Shown piece by piece: positions 57,625 through 64,000 of a stretch of DNA of 64,000 nucleotides. Location: the NCBI RefSeq assembly GCF_013112225.1, contig NZ_JABFHI010000001.1, positions 186,001 through 250,000 of the forward strand, written 5' to 3'. The stretch is from Vreelandella azerica (lineage in GTDB: Bacteria > Pseudomonadota > Gammaproteobacteria > Pseudomonadales > Halomonadaceae). Positions within the stretch are counted from its first letter, which is position 1, and each line of letters opens with the position of its first letter. A program made the translations under genes and the position numbers. The notes under the pieces were generated by a model, which was not told where the DNA came from, made no database searches, and saw nothing but the letters and a program-made list of their open reading frames with translations.

Positions 57625-58424
57625 ATGAAGTCGGCATCTCGTCGTGGAGCCAAGGCTCCTCAAACGCCTAAAGCACCTCAGGGGCTTGAGGTTGTGTATG
57701 GCATCCATGCCTTGCAAAGCCTGCTGCAGTGCGGTGAAGCCCCCGCGAGCTATGGTTGCAGGCAGGAGTGGAAAAGCGCCTGGAAGAACTGGCTGTCAAG
57801 GCAGAACAGCTGGGCGCGCGCCTGGTTAAACAGCCACGCGAGATGCTCGATCAGATGACTCAAGGGGCGGCTCATCAAGGGGTAGTGGCATTCTGTAAGC
57901 CGTTGGTGGCGGAAGGGGAGGAATCCCTGTGGCTGAAGCTGCGCGCCTGGTCGGCGCCCACGCCACCTTTGCTCCTGGTGTTGGACGGCGTCACCGATGT
58001 GCATAACTTTGGCGCCTGCCTACGTAGTGCTGATGCGGCCGGCGCGCACGGCGTGATTGTGGCCAAGGACAAGGCCGCACCGTTAAACGCGACGGTACGC
58101 AAGGTTGCCTGTGGGGCGGCAGAAGTCGTGCCTGTCTATCAGGTCACTAACCTGACACGCACCTTGGAGAAGCTCAAGCAGGAGGGTGTCTGGATTGCCG
58201 GGACGGCAGGTGAGGCGGCAACCAGCCTTTATGAGGTTGATTTTACTGGGCCAATGGCGCTGGTGATGGGGGCTGAAGGTAAAGGTATGCGTCGTCTGAC
58301 CCGAGAAGCCTGTGATCATCTGGTTAAGCTGCCGATGGCAGGGCAGGTATCCAGCTTGAATGTCTCAGTGGCCACGGGAATCTGCCTTTTCGAGGCGGTG
58401 CGTCAGCGCCAGCTTGCAAGTTAA
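57625..58424 (+). CDS. rlmB: 23S rRNA (guanosine-2'-O)-methyltransferase, frameshifted
   Basis: RlmB methylates G2251 of 23S rRNA. The N-terminal substrate-binding domain starts [19 protein letters not shown], and the SPOUT domain shows [31 protein letters not shown] and [11 protein letters not shown]. The C5 run 57740-57744 breaks the frame; six C give [19 protein letters not shown] 57625 has AAGGA upstream; ATG 57586 is the alternative start with a TAATG overlap to rnr. Confidence 0.92.
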
Positions 58425-58684
58425 TCCTCTGCCGACTAGAATGCATGCGCCCGTTTATCCATTAGGCGGGTGTTGCGTATGGCTGTTTTTGACCGACACT
58501 GTTCGTCCTAATAGAAACATCCATACGACAGGATCAGTGATAAGCACTGTCTCCAGTTCTGTTTGATGCTCCAGCGTCGTTCGCGGCAAAGTTTGGGGCA
58601 ACTTTTCAGTCAACTCCTTGCTTCCCTGACGCTCCATGGCCTTGCCAGGGCGCTGAGGAAGCTGCCAAACCGTAAGGAGATTTT

Positions 58685-59077
58685 ATGCGCCATTATGAAA
58701 TCGTGTTCATGGTCCATCCGGATCAGAGCGAGCAAGTGCCGGCCATGGTCGAGCGCTACACCAGTATCGTTGCTGAAAATGCGGGTACTGTGCATCGTCT
58801 TGAAGATTGGGGTCGTCGTCATCTGGCCTATCCGATCAACAAGATCCATAAAGCCCACTACGTCCTGATGAACGTTGAATGTAACGCTGAGACACTCGAG
58901 GAAATCGAGAATATCTTCCGTTTCAACGATGCCATCATCCGTAGCATGGTCGTGCGTTGTAAAGAGGCCATCACTGAAGCCTCTCCGATGATGAAGCCGG
59001 TTGAAGAGAAGCGTCAACGTCGCGAAGAAAGACCGCGTACTGAAAACGAGTCTGAATCCGAATCTGAATCAGCCTGA
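58685..59077 (+). CDS. rpsF: Small ribosomal subunit protein bS6
   Basis: The 130-residue protein begins [20 protein letters not shown] and has the acidic C-terminal tail with SESESES that is targeted by RimK-type glutamate ligases in enterobacteria. AAGGAG precedes ATG 58685. It opens the rpsF-rpsR-DUF2232-rplI operon. A 260-base leader lies upstream. Confidence 0.96.
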   Translation: MRHYEIVFMVHPDQSEQVPAMVERYTSIVAENAGTVHRLEDWGRRHLAYPINKIHKAHYVLMNVECNAETLEEIENIFRFNDAIIRSMVVRCKEAITEASPMMKPVEEKRQRREERPRTENESESESESA

Positions 59078-59109
59078 TCTATCCACCGCACGCATAAGGA
59101 GCTTTATCC

Positions 59110-59337
59110 ATGGCACGTTTTTTCCGTCGCCGCAAGTTTTGCCGCTTCACTGCTGAAGGCGTCAAGCAGATCGACTACAAAGATCTTGACACGCTGAAGG
59201 CTTACATCACCGAAACCGGCAAGATCGTTCCGAGCCGTATCACCGGCACCAAAGCACGCTATCAGCGTCAGCTGGCAACCGCCGTCAAGCGCGCGCGTTA
59301 CCTGGCACTGCTGCCCTATACCGATAGTCACCAGTAA
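59110..59337 (+). CDS. rpsR: Small ribosomal subunit protein bS18
   Basis: The 75-residue protein matches bS18 throughout ([35 protein letters not shown]). AAGGAG precedes ATG 59110. S18 binds S6 in the 30S platform, consistent with adjacency. Confidence 0.96.
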   Translation: MARFFRRRKFCRFTAEGVKQIDYKDLDTLKAYITETGKIVPSRITGTKARYQRQLATAVKRARYLALLPYTDSHQ

Positions 59338-59348
59338 GTAGAGACGTA

Positions 59349-60200
59349 ATGCTGGCACTCGCCCGATGGTTAATGAAAGGCACGCCATACGCCGCTGGTG
59401 GCGCTGCACTGGCGACACTGGTGCCGTGGCTATTCTGGCTGGGCGTCGCTATTGCTGGCCTGGTAACGCTCAGGAAAGGCTTCGCGCCTGCGCTTCCTGT
59501 CATCATCGCAGCGGCAGTGCCCTCGGGATGGTGGTGGGCTCAGGGTGACGTCATACCGCTGGCAAGCCTGTTGCTTGTTACGCTGATGGCTGTCGTGCTG
59601 CGAGAGCGTATGCGTTGGGGGTTTGCCCTGATTGCTGGCACTGTCGTGGCATCTGCCATGGTGCAGTTAGGCATTTTCATCCCGCCGCAGGGCACCGAGC
59701 TGATGCTTGAGCAACTGCGTCAGGGCTCTGAAGAAGTGGATGGTATGCTCACTGAGCTGACCAACCAGGGTTACGATACCCAGACACTGGCTTCACTGGT
59801 GGTAGGCAACGTAACAGGGTTGGTGGTATTGCTGGCATCCATTGCCTGTCTGACCCTGGCGCGCAGCTGGCAGGCTGGGCTGTATAATCCTGGCGGGTTT
59901 CGGGATGAGTTCCATGCCTTCAGGCTAACCCCGAAAGAGCTCTTAACGCTCTTTGCGATTGGCGTTGCAGGCATGCTGTTGGGTATCTATGCACTGGCGA
60001 TGCTGTGCTGGATTCCACTGCTAATAGCTGGCATTGCGTTGATACACGGTGTTATTGGATTAAAGGGGATGAACAGGCTGTGGCTGGTCGCTTTCTATAT
60101 ATTGCTGATCACTACCTGGCCTACGATTCTCATTGTGCTGCTTCTAGGGTTGATGGATACATTCGCGAACGTTCGCGCCCGTCTTGCCCGCAGCAATTGA
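59349..60200 (+). CDS. DUF2232-family membrane protein
   Basis: A 283-residue protein with about eight membrane helices and no recognised catalytic motif. Its place between rpsR and rplI is conserved in many gammaproteobacteria. Function unknown. Confidence 0.87.
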   Translation: MLALARWLMKGTPYAAGGAALATLVPWLFWLGVAIAGLVTLRKGFAPALPVIIAAAVPSGWWWAQGDVIPLASLLLVTLMAVVLRERMRWGFALIAGTVVASAMVQLGIFIPPQGTELMLEQLRQGSEEVDGMLTELTNQGYDTQTLASLVVGNVTGLVVLLASIACLTLARSWQAGLYNPGGFRDEFHAFRLTPKELLTLFAIGVAGMLLGIYALAMLCWIPLLIAGIALIHGVIGLKGMNRLWLVAFYILLITTWPTILIVLLLGLMDTFANVRARLARSN

Positions 60201-60215
60201 CAAGAGGTTTACGAG

Positions 60216-60662
60216 ATGGAAGTCATTCTGCTCGACAAAATTGGTAAGCTGGGCGGCCTCGGTGACAAGGTCACTGTTAAGCCTGGTTACGGTCGTAATT
60301 TCCTGGTGCCTTACGGTCATGCCGTGCCAGCCACCAAAGAAAACATCGCTGCTTTTGAAGCTCAGCGTGTAGAGCTGGAAGCCCAGGCCGCTGAGCGTAA
60401 GGCTGAAGCTGAAGCTCGCGCGGAGCAGCTTAACGACATCGAACTGTCGCTGGTTTCCAAGGCAGGCGATGAAGGCAAGCTGTTTGGCTCAATCGGCCCG
60501 CGTGATCTGGCAGACGCCATTTCTTCTGCCGGGATCGAAGTGGCAAAGAGTGAAGTACGCATGCCGCAGGGTCCGATTCGCCAGACAGGCGAATACGACA
60601 TCCACCTGCACCTGCATGCAGAAGTAGATGCTACCGTTCGTGTTGTGGTAATGGCTGAGTAA
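60216..60662 (+). CDS. rplI: Large ribosomal subunit protein bL9
   Basis: The 148-residue protein starts [22 protein letters not shown], has the N-terminal domain with [17 protein letters not shown], a long connecting helix, and the C-terminal domain ([16 protein letters not shown]). It closes the operon. Confidence 0.96.
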   Translation: MEVILLDKIGKLGGLGDKVTVKPGYGRNFLVPYGHAVPATKENIAAFEAQRVELEAQAAERKAEAEARAEQLNDIELSLVSKAGDEGKLFGSIGPRDLADAISSAGIEVAKSEVRMPQGPIRQTGEYDIHLHLHAEVDATVRVVVMAE

Positions 60663-60786
60663 ACTTGCTCGGTTAACCACCATGCGGTACATGAAGGGCG
60701 CGGGCAATCCCCGCGCCCTTTGCTGTTATAGTAAAAATGATGGTGGCTGGAAAACGTCCGTGGATGTGTGAGTCAAGGAGTGCATG

Positions 60787-62169
60787 ATGCAGGATCCCGC
60801 CGATCAGGAAACGGCTGCTCTCAAGCTGCCGCCCCATTCATTGGAGGCCGAGCAGTCTGTTCTGGGTGGGCTGATGCTCGACAACCAGGCCTGGGATAAC
60901 GTGTCGGATCGTCTGGTGGCCGATGATTTCTATCGCTATGAGCATCGTCTGGTGTTCAACGTCATGACGCATCTGGCAGAGGCTGGGCAACCACTGGATG
61001 TGGTGACATTATCCGAGGCGCTGGATGGTCGAGACCAGCTGGACACCGTGGGCGGGCTCGGGTTTCTTGCCGAGCTTGCACGCAACACGCCGTCAGCCAG
61101 CAATATTCGCGCTTATGCCGATATCGTCCGTGAGCGGGCTACCTTGCGTAAGCTGATTCGTGCGGCCAACCAGATTGCTGAAGGGGCGTTTGCTCCCCAG
61201 GGGCGGCCCGCAGATGAGCTGCTCAACGAGGCCGAACGGCTGGTTTTCCAGATCGCAGAAGAACGACCCAAGACCGGCGGCCCGATCGGGATGAGCGAAC
61301 TGCTGACCAAGGCAGTCGATCGTATTGACGAACTGTTCAATATGAAAGGCCAGATGACTGGGCTCTCCTCGGGCTTCCGTGATCTTGATGACATGACCTC
61401 CGGTTTACAGCCCTCTGATCTGGTGATCATTGCCGGAAGGCCCTCAATGGGGAAAACCACGTTCGCCATGAATCTGGTGGAGCATGCGGTGATCGCCAGC
61501 GACAAGCCGGTGATGGTGTTTTCCATGGAGATGCCCGCAGATTCCCTGATGCTCAGGATGCTGTCGTCACTGGGTCGAATTGACCAGACGCGGGTGCGTA
61601 CCGGTCAACTTGAGGATGAGGACTGGCCGCGACTGACCTCGGCAGTCAACCTGCTTAAGGACAAACAACTGTTTATCGATGATACCGCCGCGCTTTCTCC
61701 TAATGAGATGCGCTCGCGTATTCGTCGCGTCGTGCGTGAGCACGGCAATATGGCGATGATCATGATCGACTATCTGCAGCTGATGCAGATACCAGGGTTC
61801 TCGGAAAACCGTACCGGTGAAATTTCGGAAATTTCCCGCTCGCTGAAAGGGCTTGCAAAGGAATTCAACTGCCCTGTGATTGCGCTCTCGCAGCTTAACC
61901 GCTCGCTGGAGCAGCGTCCTAACAAGCGCCCAGTGATGTCAGATCTGCGTGAATCGGGCGCTATCGAGCAGGACGCCGACGTGATCGCCTTTGTTTATCG
62001 TGATGAGGTGTATAACCCGGATAACCCGGATAACCAGGGTCTGGCTGAGCTGATTATCGGCAAGCAGCGTAATGGGCCGATCGGGACGGTGCACATGGCA
62101 TTCATCGGCAAATATACGCGCTTTGAGGATCTGGCGCCGGATAGCTATGGCGAAGCCTTTGGTAACTAG
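60787..62169 (+). CDS. dnaB: Replicative DNA helicase
   Basis: DnaB unwinds DNA at the replication fork. The 460-residue protein has the N-terminal helical domain (PPHSLEAEQSVLGGLMLD), Walker A GRPSMGKTT, MIMIDYLQLM (Walker B) and the arginine-finger region SDLRESGAIEQDADVIAF. ATG 60787 is chosen by spacing to AAGGAG at 60775; ATG 60784 is adjacent. It follows rplI, the usual order. Confidence 0.95.
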   Translation: MQDPADQETAALKLPPHSLEAEQSVLGGLMLDNQAWDNVSDRLVADDFYRYEHRLVFNVMTHLAEAGQPLDVVTLSEALDGRDQLDTVGGLGFLAELARNTPSASNIRAYADIVRERATLRKLIRAANQIAEGAFAPQGRPADELLNEAERLVFQIAEERPKTGGPIGMSELLTKAVDRIDELFNMKGQMTGLSSGFRDLDDMTSGLQPSDLVIIAGRPSMGKTTFAMNLVEHAVIASDKPVMVFSMEMPADSLMLRMLSSLGRIDQTRVRTGQLEDEDWPRLTSAVNLLKDKQLFIDDTAALSPNEMRSRIRRVVREHGNMAMIMIDYLQLMQIPGFSENRTGEISEISRSLKGLAKEFNCPVIALSQLNRSLEQRPNKRPVMSDLRESGAIEQDADVIAFVYRDEVYNPDNPDNQGLAELIIGKQRNGPIGTVHMAFIGKYTRFEDLAPDSYGEAFGN

Positions 62170-62246
62170 CTTGAGCTCTGAAAAGCAGCTCGTATAATAT
62201 TACTTTACTTTTTAATGTATTGGTTGGTAAAACAGGAGAAATCGTA

Positions 62247-62540
62247 ATGGCAGGTGGTTTCCGGCGTGGTAACAGACAGCGAACCCCCAAACTGCAGGCG
62301 CGTGGCGAGTTGCAGTCGCTTGAACGGGAAGGGCCTTTCAAGGAATGGCTGGGTATGCCGGATCTCTTTCGCTATTTTTTAGTGGTCGATGGCGAAAAAT
62401 ACAGCTACCAGACCGAAGATAGTGAAGTGCCGGTAAGCGTTGGTGATCAAGTGGTTTTTCGCTATAAGGAAACCAAGGCGGGTAACTGGATTGACCGTAA
62501 TTCATTAGGTAAAGCCATTGATCCGTCTGAATATCAATAA
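62247..62540 (+). CDS. Small conserved hypothetical protein
   Basis: A 97-residue protein with AGGAGA before ATG 62247. A basic N-terminus (GGFRRGNRQRTPKLQARGE) precedes a compact region FRYFLVVDGEKYSYQTEDSE and PVSVGDQVVFRYKET that looks like an OB or SH3-type barrel. I do not recognise the family. The base composition and ribosome binding site support a real gene after dnaB. Confidence 0.75.
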   Translation: MAGGFRRGNRQRTPKLQARGELQSLEREGPFKEWLGMPDLFRYFLVVDGEKYSYQTEDSEVPVSVGDQVVFRYKETKAGNWIDRNSLGKAIDPSEYQ

Positions 62541-62748
62541 ATCCGGGTAGGGCCACCCGCTGGGTAACTGTTTGACCATGAACGCTTTCGGCTTATAAAT
62601 GTCATATATCTGACACATTCAGGCAACAGGATCTTCACGCGGCGTTGTTAGGCTGTCATGCAGTTTTAAACCATGCCCATGAGCCTGTTTCCTGTGGGTG
62701 AAAGATGAACGATAAAATCAAAAAAGATAATATACGAAAGAGGTATTT

Positions 62749-63051
62749 ATGGAACTCAAGGAACTGAAGCAGTTCGTAGCGGGCCACGATAACTTTGAAA
62801 TCAGGGTAATTACCCATTCAGGTAGCCGCTTCTACCAAGTTGAACTAGAAGATGTAGAAGGTGAGCGCCACATGCTGACCCGCCGAGCCAAGCCGATGCT
62901 ATTTCGTTCGCTGGATGATGTTTATCTTGAGCTTAAGCGCGCGGGCATCCATCGAGCGTATCTGGTGCAGCATGTGCCTCAGGATGAAGTCATTGGTCGT
63001 GATGCGCATTACAGCGCGCCCCTAACATCGCGTATGCCGCTGGTGTTTTAA
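62749..63051 (+). CDS. DUF6482-family small protein
   Basis: The 100-residue protein (VITHSGSRFYQVELEDVEGE, RSLDDVYLELKRAGIHRAYLV) resembles a family common in Halomonadaceae and related marine bacteria. Function unknown. GAGG precedes ATG 62749. Confidence 0.8.
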   Translation: MELKELKQFVAGHDNFEIRVITHSGSRFYQVELEDVEGERHMLTRRAKPMLFRSLDDVYLELKRAGIHRAYLVQHVPQDEVIGRDAHYSAPLTSRMPLVF

Positions 63052-63190
63052 TCACATCGTTTTATTTTATTGGCTGAATACAAAGCAGTGAATGCTTGTT
63101 CATTTCATTCAGCCAATGGTAGCCGTTAATGCTATTAACCATTATCAAACCAACCAGTATCAAATCAACTAATAGTCACGTTAGTTGCCT

Positions 63191-63586
63191 TCATTTCTTT
63201 TTGCGTTTTTCCCACCAGTTGCCCAACCTGACCCGGTAGCGGGCAAACAGCCGATACCCAACATCCATCATGCCGCTTATGATCGGCAGACACGAAAACC
63301 TGACCAGGCGCTGATACCCCAGAACGGCATAAAGGGCACGGCTGGCATCCATACCGATGTACCAGTGTCCCGCATTATCCAGCACATGCAGTTTTCCCAT
63401 CATGGTGTCAAAAGAAGCGCCATATTCACCTTGCAGAAAATCGGCCTGCTGGATATCCACCAGCTGAATGCGCTGGTGATGGCGATGTTTTGCGAGCCAG
63501 TCAACCTCAACGCGGCAGAAAGGGCAGTGGCCGTCGTAAAAGAGGGTGACGGGCGCTTTAGCGTTCAGAGTATCTCGTTGGCTCAT
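63191..63586 (-). CDS. Thiol-disulfide oxidoreductase of the DCC family
   Basis: The 131-residue protein has the eponymous DGHCPFC motif (about residues 18-24) in LFYDGHCPFCRVEVDWLAK, the redox Cys pair. Members have a thioredoxin-like fold and unknown substrates. It lies 48 bases after the photolyase gene on the same strand. Confidence 0.9.
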   Translation of the reverse strand: MSQRDTLNAKAPVTLFYDGHCPFCRVEVDWLAKHRHHQRIQLVDIQQADFLQGEYGASFDTMMGKLHVLDNAGHWYIGMDASRALYAVLGYQRLVRFSCLPIISGMMDVGYRLFARYRVRLGNWWEKRKKK

Positions 63587-63633
63587 CGTGGCCTCGTGGT
63601 TAAGTAATTAAGAAGTGTGCTGTATGTCACCTG

Positions 63634-64000
63634 TCAGTCAGAATAGTAACCGGCGGTATGCGTCGGCTGGCCATAGCCGGGTGCTGACGACAGCTCGCTA
63701 AGAAACTGTTCTGCCTGTTCGCGCATGGCAGTGCGCTTTTCGTCTTTCATGCGGTCAAGGGAGCCATAGATCAGCTTCATACGCGGATTGTGGTTTAACG
63801 CAGGTCGGTGAGTTTCCAGGAAGTGCCAGTAAAGGCTATTCAATGGGCAGGCCTTGGGGCCAGTCACCTGCTTGGGCGAATAGCGACAGTGCCGGCAGTG
63901 ATCAGACATCTTGTCGATATACTTGCCTGATGCACAGTAGGGCTTGGAGCCCATCAAGCCGCCGTCGGCATGCAGCACCATGCCCAGGGTATTGGGTAGT
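63634..64000 (-). CDS. C-terminal part of an iron-sulfur (6-4) photolyase/cryptochrome, partial
   Basis: The frame runs off the right edge and ends at 63634. It shows LPNTLGMVLHADGGL, SKPYCASGKYIDKMSDHC and CRHC with a later Cys (GPKACPLNSLYWHF). The Cys set matches the [4Fe-4S] ligands of FeS-BCP photolyases such as PhrB (fourth Cys shared with SKPYC). FAD and lumazine antenna regions would lie outside the window. In this family the enzyme repairs (6-4) photoproducts. A DCC protein is downstream. Confidence 0.9.
   Translation of the reverse strand, partial: LPNTLGMVLHADGGLMGSKPYCASGKYIDKMSDHCRHCRYSPKQVTGPKACPLNSLYWHFLETHRPALNHNPRMKLIYGSLDRMKDEKRTAMREQAEQFLSELSSAPGYGQPTHTAGYYSD

Overview
The window looks like chromosomal DNA of a halophilic gammaproteobacterium, most likely Halomonadaceae (Halomonas or a close relative). 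Protein similarity recalled from memory points there, as do the gene orders (yrfG-hslR-hslO; HAD hydrolase next to rppH-ptsP, then lgt-thyA-folA; dsbB-rsd; rnr-rlmB, then rpsF-rpsR-DUF2232-rplI-dnaB), the acidic proteins and the moderately high GC. No database search was run.

Layout. 0-6.5 kb: yrfG end, hslR, hslO, pckA, a Tat-exported msrB, tex. 6.5-7.9 kb: a solo TnpB element with both ends recognisable. 8-12.1 kb: gshA-dsbB, rsd, mdh. 12.1-22 kb: HAD hydrolase, rppH-ptsP, a TANGO2/NRDE protein, a membrane-anchored receiver protein with a TauE/SafE transporter, lgt, thyA-folA, a ProQ/FinO-domain protein. 22-29.2 kb: porin, patatin-like phospholipase, kpsC-kpsS, chrA. 29.3-34.9 kb: ttrBCA-type molybdenum tetrathionate reductase and a small HTH gene. 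35-36.7 kb: purE-purK. 36.8-41.1 kb: basic amino acid ABC transporter with astE. 41.4-44.5 kb: wrbA, then an eight-haem OTR-type cytochrome with a cytochrome b. 44.5-54.2 kb: tartrate/D-malate dehydrogenase, mtfA-blc, an alkyltransferase-like protein, a GNAT-carbon-nitrogen hydrolase fusion, an EamA exporter, fadH, HiPIP, a lone RAM-domain protein, a NUC1-type endonuclease. 54.4-54.9 kb: three tandem tRNA-Leu(CAG) genes. 55-64 kb: rnr-rlmB, the S6/S18/L9 operon, dnaB, small proteins, a DCC protein and the end of an iron-sulfur photolyase.

The accessory interest is respiratory. Two unrelated predicted tetrathionate-type reductases, ttrBCA and a membrane-anchored octahaem cytochrome with its own cytochrome b, lie within 15 kb. 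The other notable element is the solo TnpB with a classic right end that should encode a guide (omega) RNA.

A caution for every user: about eighteen genes, many of them housekeeping, are split by single-base frameshifts. Most are repaired by adding one base to a run of 4-6 identical bases. This looks like systematic homopolymer undercalling rather than gene decay. Where the repair is clear I give the full gene span and state the site.
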